Shown here one piece after another: positions 1 to 16,292 of a stretch of 64,000 nt of DNA. Origin of the DNA: Burhinus oedicnemus (taxonomy: Eukaryota > Chordata > Aves > Charadriiformes > Burhinidae); contig VFFE01006702.1 of the NCBI GenBank assembly GCA_008921705.1, forward strand, positions 1 to 64,000, in the 5' to 3' direction. A program made the position numbers and the translations under genes. Position 1 is the stretch's first letter, and each line of letters opens with the position of its first letter. The notes under the pieces were generated by a model. That model did not search any database and was not told the DNA's origin. It was given only the letters and a program-made list of their open reading frames with translations.

Positions 1-38
1 GAAGGGAAGGGAAGGGAAGGGAAGGGAAGGGAAGGGAA
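1..38. repeat. (GAAGG)n pentanucleotide microsatellite
   Basis: The window opens inside a perfect run of a GAAGG pentamer, about 7.5 units, which stops at position 38. Its other end lies outside the window. It sits in the presumed third intron of SIM2, and no function is implied. Confidence 0.9.
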
Positions 39-4970
<4,932 letters not shown>

Positions 4971-5546
4971 TTAAACCATTAACAGTGAAAAAAATTTTTA
5001 AATCTTTTGGAGGAAGATTGCTATCCCACTTCAATAGCAGCAAATAGACACAAAATTTAAGGAACAGAAACCTTTATCCGATCCTGTTCCTACAAACTCT
5101 GTGACACACACACACATTGTGAAATCCAATTCATTCCACCTACAGATGCTAGCTTTACTGCTTCACTTTAAGTTAACATTCTCCTGTTGATTCTGGTTAT
5201 TTTAGTACTTAGTACAAATCCTGAGCTATGTGGTACTTAGGGGAAAGTCTAGTACTATGCGAGCCATTTTTTATGGTATAATTGGCAGACACAGCTTACC
5301 GCTATTTGCAATATATTTAATGGTACCATAAGCAATGCTTTAAATTTATTTGACTATATTTTTAATAATGTCTTTCTGAACAGACGGCTGTCTGCTATGT
5401 AGCTATGCGAACTTAGAAATGAAAGTAGAATAACTCAGCATTCAAAACTTTACCACACTTGAAGAGAGATACTTATGCTCATTACGTGTATCCTTACAGT
5501 TTGTGAATCTTGACTAAAGGTAATATGTAATGCAAACTTGAGGTCC

Positions 5547-5620
5547 AATCCTACAAATTCTTATTGAGGGGATATTGACTGGAAGGTAAATATTACTTGT
5601 GTGAGTAAAAACTAAAGTTT
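5547..5620. repeat. Ancient palindromic interspersed repeat fragment
   Basis: The phrases aggtccaatcctacaaattc and attacttgtgtgagtaaa match the feel of an old amniote repeat in which 'aatcctgcaaa' and 'gtgagtaa' blocks flank a centre. The copy is badly decayed. It is a recognition by pattern only. Confidence 0.35.
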
Positions 5621-6715
5621 AATTTAGTCATATATCATTCATATGAAAAAAAAAATATGCTGCAAACGGTACAGGTTAGCCAAAACAGGCCATGATTTGG
5701 ACATATAAACTATCAGTTTGGGGGTACCTTGATTCTTCAGTGCCCAATTTGAGGCATTTTTTCAGAAGTATCTGATATTCTCAGTCAAAAAGTATCCATT
5801 ATCTCTAACCAGTTTAGGAAACCTTGATCAACACATACATATGAACATCATTGAAAAATATATGTGGAATAGAAAAAAAAAAATTACAGTCCACAGATAA
5901 AACAAATGCCTATTTTAATTCATCTTTTAAGTTACTGAACCAGGAGAGAAGCAATAAAATCCTGCGTGCTTCATGTTCTTACAGTGCTGCCCCAATAAGA
6001 AAAATATTCTACATTATTCTCTGGCCTGCTAACGATTCTACAGCATGTAATTGAAACCAGATTACTCTTTGCCTTTACTTTTTTTCTTTTTTGGAACATA
6101 AATTAAATTTTGTAGAAGTATTAAAATGGGAAATAAATTATTGCATCCTTAGCCATAACTTTGCTTTTAAACACTGTCATCTTGCAATTGCTCTGCCTAG
6201 TATCATAACTAAAACTGTGTCAGTGCTTCCATTACTGCATTATATGGTGCAGTAGGTCGCTAAATTTCCTGTATAGAAAAGCATGCTGAAGCTGAAACTT
6301 CACATGTAAGGTTTCAGTCTAAGAACCCTTAAAAAAAGTTTACAGTAAAAATGGGTTTATTAAAATGTTAAGCATTCATCATTCAGAAATAACTGAACTG
6401 TAAAATGAGTATTGCAGGTGATTAGCATATAATATTACTTAAGTTCATTTAACGCCAGACAAAATATGAAATGGCTAAGAGGGAGGAGGAGCGAGGGTAA
6501 GAACTATTATTTTTATGATTTAACTAGACAGGTATTTTCTAGGTAGACCAGTGATTCTGAAACAGCTACTTGAAACGCCAATTTTCAAGGCTAGAAATAC
6601 CTCCGCGGGAGATAATTTGGGACTTTATCAATTTCCATTTGCTACACGCGGTCAGTAACGCAGGCTCTAAACCACTCTACCGAGAGCCTGCTCTCTTTTT
6701 ACTTCAGGAGAACGG

Positions 6716-7045
6716 AGGCTACTTTGCCGGGCTGCGGTAACAAACAACCAACCAACCGTGCGCGTCGCACAGCTTCCCGGGCTAGCCCGCCCTGCCGCCC
6801 CTTTGCCTCCCGCCCGGTACCTGAGGGGGGGCTGCACACGGCCCTGCGGCCGCGGCCAACGGCCGGGGCGCGAGGCGGAGGGGCGGGCGCGGGGGCCGAC
6901 GGCCCGGGCGCGAGGCGGGCGTTGAGGCTCAACGGCCGGCGCTGCTCGCCCCGAAGGCCGCGGGCTGGCGGGGACGAAGGTGGGGGAGCCCTCCTGGCGA
7001 CTGGGCGGGGGGAAGCGGCCACAGGCCCCGAACAGGGTTTCTCTT
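6716..7045. promoter_or_regulatory. CpG island in SIM2 intron 2
   Basis: The base composition changes abruptly from AT-rich to very GC-rich with dense CG dinucleotides (for example 6838-6960). The segment returns to AT-rich sequence near 7050-7250. It marks the gene-body edge of the large CpG domain that covers exon 2 and the presumed SIM2 promoter. Overlapping open frames on both strands are expected from this composition and are not called as genes. Confidence 0.8.
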
Positions 7046-7750
7046 GAGGGCTTTATCCCCAGCCAGAGCGAACAGTTAAAACAGCTCCAGCTCTGTGACC
7101 AGGAATTAACCTCCCACAATAAAAACGGCCGTTAAATGATTACGGTTTACTAGCTCTTTAAAATCAGGGGAGAAAAACGCTTGCTGTATTAAGTTTACAT
7201 ATAAAAAAAATAGAGCTAAAGGTGATTTTTTTTTCCCCCCTCTGGCTGGCACACACGCCCCTGCTATGACTTCCTAAACTCCCCTACGCGGGGGGAATTC
7301 AGAGGAATTCCAGAGCAGATCGACGGGATTGGGAACAACGGTATTTCCAGGTGCTAACGTCCAAGGGAGACCTAACCCAGGTGCTCACCCCCTGCCGCGG
7401 GAGCCCCGCGCTGCCCTACGGGTTTCCCTTCCCGGGTCACCGGCGGAGAACGGCGAGCCCTGATGCCCGGCGCCCCTTTAGCCTAAACGCGCTCCCCCCG
7501 TTGCCGCTGGCCGGGGGCCGCCTGCGGGACAACCCCAGCAGCTCTGATGATCGCTTTTCCGGCTGGGAGACACGTTGCGTGCACGGAGGGACGATTAGTG
7601 CCATGGTGAGCTGTTGCTTCTGCTAATATCAAAGGCGGGGGAAAAAAAATTAATAATTGAAGTGGTCGGTGTCTCGGTTTTTCTCCCCTCCCGGCCGGTG
7701 TGAGGCTCGGGAGTAAGAGGAAGGCTTCACCCAGGCTCCTCTGGAGGTGC

Positions 7751-7783
7751 GGGGGGGAGGAGGAAGAGGAGGAGGAGGAGGAG
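7751..7783. repeat. G-run and (GGA)n purine tract near the exon 2 donor
   Basis: The plus strand is almost pure purine here, with seven Gs and then repeated GGA/GAGGAA units. On the gene strand this is a CCT-rich pyrimidine tract about 75-110 bases inside intron 2. Such tracts are length-unstable, and the RNA form can bind pyrimidine-tract splicing factors. A role in splicing is not shown. Confidence 0.85.
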
Positions 7784-7859
7784 AGGCAGGAGGTTGCCCA
7801 CACCGCAACAGCAGGCTTGCGGTGCGCAGCGCGTACGAGGGGAGGAAGGCGTCCACTAC

Positions 7860-7942
7860 CTGAAGCAAATGGGATCCGAGCTCCTTGGCCACGTTATCCA
7901 AGGGCCCTATCCTGCTCGGCTGTCCCCAGGCGTCGCCCAGAC
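7860..7942 (-). CDS. SIM2: SIM2 coding exon 2 (bHLH to PAS-A linker)
   Basis: On the minus strand the 83 bases start with two bases of a split glycine codon and then encode [20 protein letters not shown] and LGSHLLQ (27 complete codons). This matches the SIM2 linker that joins the bHLH domain to PAS-A. SIM1 differs here, with GEAWGH-like sequence. The acceptor on the gene strand is a pyrimidine-rich tract ending in ttgcag, with a branch-point-like ctaat at about plus-strand 7964-7969. The donor is gtag at 7856-7859. Intron 1 is therefore phase 1 and intron 2 phase 0, and the reading frame joins exon 3 without a break. I and N stand where I recall A and G in human SIM2, which is normal divergence. 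SIM2 is a nuclear bHLH-PAS factor that pairs with ARNT proteins and acts in midline, neural and other development. The exon is internal and has no start codon. Confidence 0.95.
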
Positions 7943-9839
7943 CTGCAAGGGAACCAAGGAGCTGATTAGAGCGGGAAGCGGAGCCGGGGCTGCCCTGCCT
8001 CCCCGCCGGGACACACGCTGCCCGCAACCCGCCCGCCCTCCCTCCTTCTCCCGCGGGGCCGCGACGTGGGGGCTCAGGAGGTGGGAAAGGCCGAGTCCCT
8101 TCTACACACACGCGTGGGAAGGGAATTGCTCTTTTTCTAGAGGTCCAGGCCAGGGCACCCCCGCGGACCCGCTGTCTCCCTCCCCGGAGAGCCGCCCCCC
8201 GCCGCGGCCCCGCTGACCCGACAGGCCCGACCCGGCCCCACCGCTCCGCCGTAGCCCCTCGGTGGGCTGGGGGCAGCCCGTGTGCCTGGCACTGCCTTGG
8301 TGACAGCGAAAGGTTATTGTCGGAACTGCGTTGTGGGGGGCTTAGGGCCGGGGGGCTGGTCAGGGGTTGGTTTGTTTGTTTTTCATTTCCTCCATGCAAA
8401 GAAAGCGTGCACCAGCTCCCCGGTGGAGCTGAGACCACTACCCGTGCCAGGCGAAGAGCTGGAGGCTCTTATCGGCACCTGATGGCAGGCTCTGCGGCAT
8501 GCCATTGCCCGAAGGAGCGCACAGATGGAGGGCAAGAGGGAGGGACGGGACCGCAACAGTTTAACGCCTCCTTTTTGGAGAGAAAGGAGAGAAAAGAAGG
8601 CTTAAGCCCTCGGGGCTACAGCACAGCTTCTGAGAGGCCACAGAGCCCTAAGGGTGTTCCCGCCCGTGCTTTCCTGCAACCGAGAGGCGCTGCGGAAGGG
8701 CCAGTGGCGGGGATGCTTGGTGCTGCCTGCCCGGTGGTGCTGGCGGCCGGGGCGCGGCGACGCGGACTCCACAAGCGCCCTGGCTCGCTGCGGCCAATGG
8801 CACTTGGGGGTCCCGTCTGTAGCGTTTCGCGTGGCCGCACACGCGTGCGATGGATGCACAGCCCTGCGCCCTTCAGTTCGGGCAGCCTTCAGTCTCGCTG
8901 CAAATTAATATGCACCCATGAAACCGAGCACCGCTTTGTCCTCCGGTGCCCTCTCACTGACCAGGTGCTTTCAAAGAAACCTGCCGCCGCAAGCTTGCAG
9001 GGGCAAAGGCCGCTGCAGCGGGAGCCCCGTTCGGCTCCGTTACGGGAGGGAGAAGTTGGCACCCAGGCGGAAAACCGTGCCCTAAGCTCCAGCTCTGGAG
9101 CGTGTTTCTGAACGCCTCTCCTGAAGCCCTCCCGGATTCTCGTATCCTTTGGCTGGGTGTCCGCAGGTAGCCCTGGGCTAGAAACGGTGGTAGCCTTTCT
9201 CCCCGCTCCTGGCGCTCCTTGAGACGGACAGGATCTCCCACTGGAGGAACGGGGGATGGCGGAGAGGACGCGTGGCGAAGCGCGGCTGCCCGCGATGCCT
9301 CCCCTCGTGTTTCGCCTTCTCCCGGTGCCCCGGTGTCAGCGGAGCCTGGCCCCACGCCCCGCTCCTGCGGGGCAAGCACAAAGGAGCCTCCGGCTCCCAG
9401 CGCCAGGCAGGGTACCGCGGGGACCTTGGCCGGCCCTGACGCCTCCTTTCCGCCGTCACAGCACCCAAGGTCAGTCCCGAGAAGAGGCGTCTGTCTCCCC
9501 ACCCCGTGTCAGTCGCTCCGGCTGCCCCAGCGGGTTTCTCCAAACCGCGCTGCAGAAGTGCACGGTGTGCGGCTGCGCTTTCCTGTGGGTAGGGGAAGGA
9601 CACCTTCCCTTCGCTGAGAGAAGTGCTTGGCCACGCATTGCTTTGAAGAGCCAAACGAAAGCTCGCACTTTTCTACCGCCGTTTCCCAGCTCTCAGTTTG
9701 AGGAAGGCGCCTAAACTTCCAAGGACCCGTCAAAACCTTCTTTCTCACGAAACGCTGCTTCCCCCGGGGCGGAAAGTTTGCGGATCGCAGAGACATCGTG
9801 CAGTCTCTTTCCCGAGACGGTAACAAATGCAAACGACGG

Positions 9840-10480
9840 AGTCAGTCCTGGCGCTGCGCGGCTTGCCCTTATTTTGATTTACTAATTGCAAATCTCAAAA
9901 CATGGGATAGTAACGCTACAAAGAGTGTTACGCATAGAGGTGCAAAAACTGTCCTGAAACTAGCCCTAACTTTCCGAAGGACGAAGCAGATTTACTTTTT
10001 GAGCCACTCACGAAGAAACTCTTCAAGAACAAACTGTGTCTCCGCCGCACCCGTGCGTGGCAATCTGCTCCGTCCTGTGCATCACGGCTGGCCAGGTACG
10101 GTTTCACAGCATCCCCAAAATCTCCACTATTTTTGAGGTTCTTTCCTAACCCGGACTAAAAAAGTCGCTCTGCAGATTTGTTCTCTTTGAAATTGTAAGT
10201 TGGGTTTGCAATTGCGAACTCGCATCAAATGTAAAGGCGTTTGGTGGATCAGCCTGGCATTCGTCTAAGCTTATTTTAAAGCCGATGATTTTATCATTTA
10301 ATCCACCAGCAGATCGCTTTAAAGGTGGAAACGAAACGAATAAAACCTTACGTTCAGATAAAGGACTAACGCCCATTAACTTGTCTTCCTAGAGATTTGC
10401 AAACGCGCAGCGTACGTCCTGTAAACATATGGATGCAATAGACTCAGCCGAGCTGCTCCTGCCCAGCCACTAAATAACGC
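9840..10480. other. AT-richer islet between CpG islands
   Basis: CG density drops in this roughly 600-base segment, and blocks such as tttactaattgcaaatctc and attttatcatttaatccacc appear. I see no coding exon or repeat in it. It could be a conserved non-coding element, which cannot be tested from one sequence. Confidence 0.4.
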
Positions 10481-11405
10481 ACATTTTCACTCACTGGACT
10501 GGAGCGAGGCCAAAAGAGCTGCCGATACGAAGCGAGCGTTTCCTGCACCGCTCAAACGCGGTGGGAGTTTGCTGGGGTGGCCCCCGGCCGGGAAGGGGTC
10601 TCCGGCGAGGAGGGCTGCCGGGTCTCCGGCACACGGCCGTGCAGCCGGTGCGGTGCCGGACGGCTCATTTCAAAGGAAACGTTCAAAAAATGCCCCCTTG
10701 CAGCACGAATTACCTGCGACCCTGGCCCAGAGAGTGATTTACCTGCGAGCGAGAGAGCAGCTGGCGCATCCTTCCTGCAAATGCTGGGGACACCCGTGGG
10801 GGTGGCCTGTCCCCCTTTGCCGTGCTAGAGGGTAGAGGATCGCCTACCGCATGAAGCCCGGAGAGCCGGAGCCGGGCTCAGCGGCAGAGCCCGCCCCGGC
10901 GGGCAGGAGCTGGCACGGCGAAGCGCTGCCTGCGGGGAGAGTGACTCTCCAGCCCCAGGCTCAACCTCCTCTTTCCTGGCATCCCGCCGTCGGCAAACAT
11001 GGATGAGAAGAGCCCGTCTCCTTGTTTGCTCTCCATTTACTGGTGTCTGTAACGACCGCTGGTCCCGTCCCGACCGGGACAGTGCTGGGAGGGCAGGACG
11101 GGCACAGCAGGATGCCTGGCAGGCAACGCTAAAGGGGAAATAACCTGCCATAATCGCAGTGGTGTCCACCAACCCCTCCTCGGGCGCCGGGTGGCAGGTT
11201 TGGCTCCGACAACGGCGTCCCAGGGACAGAGAGGGGGTTTTGCACAGGCACCCCACAGTACGTGCTGAAAGACGTGGGGGTTCTCGTACGAATGCGTCCC
11301 TCTCCCTTCTGCAAACCCGGGCATGATTTCCCCCCAACGTCTTTTGACATCGCTGGCTGTTTTTCAAAGTACCTCAACATTCCCTTTGTACCATTTCCCA
11401 GTTTC

Positions 11406-11423
11406 GGGGGGGGGGGGGGGGGG
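11406..11423 (+). repeat. Poly-G run of 18
   Basis: Eighteen consecutive guanines follow gtttc. Such a run can form a G-quadruplex and is prone to length error in sequencing, so the exact length is uncertain. Confidence 0.9.
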
Positions 11424-12274
11424 CAGTTAAACTGTAATAAGATCTAGAAATATTTGGGAACAGCTCCCACCTTTGCTCTCTAAATATATAAATTCGTACA
11501 CACGCACATTTGAAAGCCCGGTAGCTTTTCTGCTTGTGATTCTGCGAAAAGAATTACTTGGCGATGTATTACGTTAAGTATCAGATTGCCCTGTAACTTG
11601 GAGTATTTCCTTTGTGTCTACTGTATTGTCCCCCGGCTCCCCCGGAGCGCACGGTTCCCCCGCGTTATTCAATAGCCATCCTTCACACGGAACCTGGGTC
11701 AACTACAAGCGCCGGGATTTTCAGCGCCGCCTCTCCTGGGGGATTTTTCCCCAGCGCGGTTGTGCCTCCCTCGGCCGGGAGAGCAACAGGGAAGTGACCC
11801 AGCCGGGGACGGGGCGGAGGCGGCCTCTTGTCCTCCTTCTAGCTTTGGCTCCCTCGTTTAGGCGAGGCCCAGGGTTGGACGGGAAGGGGGTGGCCTGTCA
11901 GCCCGTGAGACAGCGGGGTTCTGGGCGAGGGGCAGAGCTGAGACCTCGCCCTAAGCCCCGTCTGCAGCGGGGGGCCAGGTATCTCAGCCCCGACGGCACA
12001 GAGCATCGCACCGCTTGACAGGCGGGTCCCAGGGGCCGGGCCGGGTCTGGAGCCGACGGGGAGCCCCCGGCACCGGCGGGGATAACCTCTGCTCGGCAGG
12101 GAAGGCTCCCACACCGGGGTGGCTTTGGGAAGGAGCAAGGCCGCGTTAGCTTAATTCGGAGGTGATGTACCGGCTCTCCCGCCTCCTCTCTGCGGGCTTC
12201 AGCGTCACCGGCTGGAAAGGCGGCCAAGGACTGGCCGATGGGAGCGACGGACGTAAAGATCAAGGCGTTAGTTG

Positions 12275-12293
12275 AAAAAAAAAAAAAAAAAAA
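12275..12293 (+). repeat. Poly-A run of 19
   Basis: Nineteen adenines sit within otherwise GC-rich sequence. No SINE body or target duplication is evident next to it, so it is a simple homopolymer rather than a clear retroposon tail. Confidence 0.85.
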
Positions 12294-12584
12294 GGCCAAG
12301 TCCCAGAGAAAAAAACAACAAAAACGCCCTCCAGGGCAGCCGGACAAAACCAAATCCGGCTCTTCCCGGCGAGCCAGAGACACCAGATCGTGCTAACAAG
12401 CCCGAAAACGGGCGCACGGCAAACAGCGAGGTCCCGGGCAGAGCCACAGCTCCCACGGCAGTGTCCCCCTCCCGCCGGGCGGGAGAGGCCGCAGCGACCC
12501 CGGCGCCGGCCATCCGCGCACCGAGCGACTGCCTGCTCCCGCCGCCTGGAACGGCCGCGCAGCTCCGGGGAAGCCCTAATGGCA

Positions 12585-13190
12585 CTTTTGTTTTAGTAAG
12601 ACCTTTAATGCCACTATTAGCGGTTAGTACAATAGAGGCACGGTTTCGAAGAGGGATTACTCACGTCGCCGGCTCAGGCTTTATTTATTTATTTAATTCA
12701 TTAATGAACCTCTTCCGAGTGCGTATGAAAATTAGATGAAATAGATGCAATTCGCCTTCATTTTCTTAAAATATACATTCACGGCCAGGTTCAAATAAGG
12801 ATCGAAAACTCTATATGCTCCTAGTAATATCTATTGTCTGCGTCTGGGAATAAGGAACAAGTCTAAGATCTATCGCTGAGCCATTTTATTCAGATTATTT
12901 TGTATAGCGCACATTCAGGTCGCTTATTAATTAGCACGTTCCCATCCGGTTTCAACACCCATAAATGTGAGGTTTTATAGTCAGTTTTGGAAACTGTGTC
13001 GGGGATGGGGGAGGGAGAGAGCCACAGTTTAACCAGTCTGCCATAACCGGGAGGCAGAGAATCGGTGTTTTAAAACGCGATTTATTTTCGCGACTCTTTC
13101 TTTCATTTGCTTATTTTTAGGAAAAAAAAATACTGACAGTCAAGACAGAAGACGAAGTCCCGTGGTGTATTTTTGTTCTACAGTAATAAA
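12585..13190. promoter_or_regulatory. AT-rich block with homeodomain-type sites inside the CpG domain
   Basis: CG-dense sequence gives way for about 600 bases to AT-rich sequence holding tttatttatttaattc then attaatga (about 12680-12708), a near-palindromic cttattaattag (12922-12934), and Hox/Cdx-like ataaa and tttatag motifs near 12960-12980. No coding exon or repeat is visible. I infer a candidate enhancer or conserved non-coding element near the SIM2 promoter. Conservation itself is not observable here. Confidence 0.4.
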
Positions 13191-13199
13191 TACCTTGGC

Positions 13200-14460
13200 A
13201 AAAAATCAAAACACAAGAGAAGACAATCTTACAGAGCGGGAGCGCGGGGGAGGCTGTAGGTTGCTGTCTCTGGACTTTAATTCATGAATTTGAAGGTCAG
13301 AGCGAAACCGCATGGCAAACTCTGTGATATCGAAGCACGAAATTGTGCTTTCCAGGGCTTGCACTTTGAGGGGAGAAAGGAGCTGGAATATAAATCTCCT
13401 TTCACTCTCACTTCTTTGAGCCTGATCAGGCGCCTCCGCGGGGGGATCTGTGAGTTCAGTCCAAAATGTGCATCTTCGGGAAAACCCTGGCCGGGGTGAG
13501 CAGGGGGAGACCTTTCTGAACCCCCTTACAAGCCCTGTCGAAGCGCCGGGACCAGACACCTCGTTGAGGGTCTTAAATTTTGCCTCAACTATTTGTCAGC
13601 TCGCTCTGGAAGTAAAGCGGGTGGGGGAAGCCATCCACCGGAGTTTTTAAAAACACAGTCCTCTCTCTCTCTCTTCGCCTCCAGTCTAGACAGAGCTGGA
13701 AGCCAGTTTTATAGCTGGACAACATTTCTGATCACGCTGGCTGCAGCTACCCCGGGCCTACCAGGCATGCTGGAGGCGCCTCAGGCCTGTCCCCCCGCGC
13801 CACCGCGGGCTGGAAGAATTAAACTCCCTCGAGCATTAAGGGGGGGGTGTCTCGGTGCCGGCCGGGGCGGCCCGGGGCGCTGGACCCGAGGCGACAGCCG
13901 CTGCGGGAGCGACTGACGGTGGAGCGCGGGCGATGCAGCTCCCACCACCTCGGGAGCAGAGACCGGCGGGTGGCGAGGGGACCTGTTACGTGACCACCTG
14001 TATTTCAAGCCTCAGGACCTCGGATGTGGGTCCCCCCCACCCATCGCGTCCAGCATTCTCCAAAGGTCGCCTTTCCCAAGTCTTGCTGCCACCAGAATTT
14101 AAGATGCCGTGCCGGACGGCCCTCTCGTTCCACACCCCACACCCCCCCCCATCCCATCCCAGTAAAGCTAACTGGAAACCACCAGCCGGGGGGATGGGAG
14201 TGGGGGGATGGGGAGGACTCCCCCTCCCCTCCTTTCGCGGACAAATCCCGAGGGAAAGGGAAGTTAGGGTAATGCGGGACTGCGTGCCGTCGGGCAGCCC
14301 CCACCCCGCCCGGCACCAAATGCCCTACTGCAGCCGGCGGGAGAGAGGGCACTGCCCGCAGCCGCCTCTATCCGGCTCCCCCCTCTACCCTCCACCCTCC
14401 CAGGCACTAAGCGCACGGCTCAGGGACGGAGGAGGTTGTTCTCCCGGCCTGTCATCCCTG
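13200..14460. promoter_or_regulatory. CpG island in the SIM2 upstream domain
   Basis: CG-dense sequence with C-runs (for example 14140-14150). Open frames on both strands have arbitrary P/R/G/A-rich content. A (CT)n stretch is at about 13661-13674. No SIM2 first exon could be read from it. Confidence 0.65.
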
Positions 14461-14589
14461 GATGCAAAGCTTTGGTTTTAAATGTATTTCCATCCGTACT
14501 TAAGACGATGAAAGATCAGGAATTCGCTGTATGCATTTAAACGTTACCCTTAATAAGCAGAGTGTGCGGAAGCGCACGCCCGGCCTGTT

Positions 14590-16236
14590 TAAGGAAGACA
14601 GACACATAAAACACACCCGAGCTGTGGGTATAAACCTGCTCTCGGGGTCGTCTTGTGGCTCTTGAGGATCAGTAGGGCTGGGAAAGCCGGGACACATTCA
14701 ACAGCATCTCGAAACGTGCCACTTTTCTTCCCTCCTAAATCAAAGCCGCTCGGGAGCATATTCCCCAGCAAGGGCCGGCGAGCGGTCCCGCGAAATTACG
14801 ACGCGCTATTTCTCATCGGGAAATTTCCCGATGGGGGATAATGGCTGGAAATTGCAGCGGAGCAGCGCCTCGCTTCCCCTTGCTCCGCTAACTCGGCGTG
14901 CTTCGGGAGCGCACGCTGAAGGAGCCCTGGCTTTCCGTAGCACTGCTAGTATTTGCTCTCGAAATTACTGAATTAGATGGCCATAACGGTAAGCTTTTCT
15001 TGGTTTGGGAGTGGGGGTTTCTCCGCCCCCCCCCTTTTATATATATATGTATATTTTTTTTTTTAATTTGCAGGCTTTTAATAAACGTCCTTAGAAAACG
15101 CGACGGAGAGCAGACTTTCCACTCCGGAATTTGCTAATTCCTTCACACACCCCCGTCCGGAGAGGCACAAACAAATGACAAGGGGGGGAGCTGGGCTTTA
15201 TTTAGCCACCCGCAGACACTAACCAGCGTTTCATTTCACGCCTCCCATCAGCTCGGCGGCGGCACGGAAAGGACGGGCGGCCGACGGTTCCCCACGGGTG
15301 CCGGCCGGCTGCTTCCCCTCGCCCAAAGCGGCCCCAACCCCGCGTCCCTTCGGCACTCGGGGTGTAGGTGCCAGGCTGGCCGAGGGGGTGTTTTTTACCA
15401 AACCCCGGGGGAAGGAGAGAGCAGTGTCAGGCCTCGTTGCTGCGTGTCTCCGAGAAAAGCTGCAGGAACCTCCGGCGCTCGCCGCCCCCGCAGGGCTCCG
15501 GCCGGGGGGCAGCGGGGTCCCGGCCCCGCTCGGGGCCAGGTTGGGCTCGGACTGGCCCTCTCCGCTCTCCCCGGCCCCCGGAGAAGGCGGAGGGCCTCGC
15601 TGCGAAGCCGCCGCGCCTTATTTCCCAGCCTGCTTCCCTACCTCCAGAAAACTCCAACCAAAGCAAAATAATAATAACACCCACAGTATTTCCGCCCCCT
15701 CCCAGGCCGTGCCTGGGCACCGGCAGGAGTGCCGTACCGGGGGCCCTCCCCCGGGGGCCGGGGCGGCTGCCTTCCCGGGGCCTCAGACGCTGGGCACGGC
15801 GGAGACGAGCGGAGCCCGCTCTCTTCGAGACTGTCCCCCTGAGCAGACGGAGCTGAATCGGCAGCAAAGGCGGAGGGGGGACAAGGGGGGAATTAACCGG
15901 ACGGCTCTGCCCTCCCGCCGCCGCCGGCCGGGCTGCCCGCCCCCCGCTCCGCCGCCAGCCCGGCGCAGCCCCCGGCCGGGGTCCCGGCGCAGCCCGCACT
16001 CCCGGGCGCGGATCCCGGGGGGCTCGTCTTCCTACGCGCTGCCGCGGCGAGCCGTTTTCGGGTTTAGGCCTCACAGGACCAGAGCTGCTACTTGCAGCCC
16101 TCCCTCCGCACGCCACCCCCGCGGCAAGCCCTGGGCTTCGGGCAGCTTCCCAGGCAAGCGGGCTCCCTTCCACCCCCGGCGGCTTTTCCCTCGCTCGCAC
16201 CTCGTTTGCCACCCGGGGCTGGGACCCCTGAAGATA
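14590..16236. promoter_or_regulatory. CpG island leading into the assembly gap
   Basis: GC content rises steadily, and 15240-16230 is among the most CG-dense sequence in the window. Frames of over 200 codons on both strands reflect composition. An interval of T/A-rich sequence with a tatatata tract lies at 15030-15070. As a dense island upstream of exon 2, beside the gap, it is a reasonable place for the SIM2 promoter, but I cannot identify a start site. Confidence 0.6.
14814..14833. promoter_or_regulatory. Perfect 20-bp palindrome with kappaB-like core
   Basis: The half-site catcgggaaa is followed at once by its exact reverse complement. The inner 12 bases are GGGAAA/TTTCCC, which resembles a symmetric Rel/NF-kappaB site. 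The symmetry is directly visible. Binding by any protein is inference. Confidence 0.55.
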
Positions 16237-16292
16237 CCCCCCCCCCCCCNNNNNNNNNNNNNNNNNNNNTTTTTTTTTTTTTTTTTTTTTTT
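16237..16292. other. Assembly gap (20 N) flanked by homopolymers
   Basis: Thirteen Cs (16237-16249) run into 20 unknown bases (16250-16269), followed by 23 Ts (16270-16292). Twenty Ns often stand for a gap of unknown size, and the flanking runs suggest that reads failed in extreme-composition DNA. The missing SIM2 first coding exon could lie here, which is inference. Confidence 0.95.

Larger units (their letters stand above)
7340..9720. promoter_or_regulatory. CpG island spanning SIM2 exon 2
   Basis: About 2.4 kb of CG-dense sequence surrounds exon 2 (7860-7942). Frames of up to 264 codons run through it on both strands, but apart from the 27 complete codons of exon 2 (plus a split glycine codon) none resembles a known protein. 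Their composition is dominated by R, P, A and G, the signature of translated CpG islands. Regulatory function is inferred from composition and position in a developmental transcription-factor gene. Confidence 0.8.
10490..12580. promoter_or_regulatory. CpG-rich segments in the SIM2 upstream domain
   Basis: Two CG-dense blocks, about 10490-11400 and 11620-12580, are separated by a short AT-rich stretch after an 18-base G-run. Open frames on both strands have no family resemblance and are treated as composition effects. Function as promoter-proximal or Polycomb-recruiting CpG island is inferred. Confidence 0.7.
7943..16249 (-). other. SIM2: Region upstream of SIM2 exon 2: intron 1 and presumed promoter domain
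   Basis: Reading the minus strand from exon 2 toward higher coordinates, I searched for the first coding exon. It should hold the start codon, the basic region (KTRREKEN-like) and the helix-loop-helix, and end one base into a glycine codon before a gt donor. I did not see it here, so the true end of intron 1 is unknown. The interval is mostly CpG-island sequence with AT-rich islets (9860-10480, 12580-13200, 14460-14560). Confidence 0.55.

Noticed and set aside
7650..8438. 262-codon minus-strand open frame as a whole protein
   Set aside because: Only the part at 7860-7942 is real (SIM2 exon 2, bounded by splice sites). The rest is intron read through because of high GC content.
8317..9111. 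264-codon plus-strand open frame
   Set aside because: P/R/G/A-rich composition, overlaps competing frames on the other strand, no family resemblance. CpG-island artefact.
13206..13559. 117-codon minus-strand frame considered as SIM2 exon 1
   Set aside because: It lacks the basic region and helix-loop-helix residues expected of single-minded proteins.
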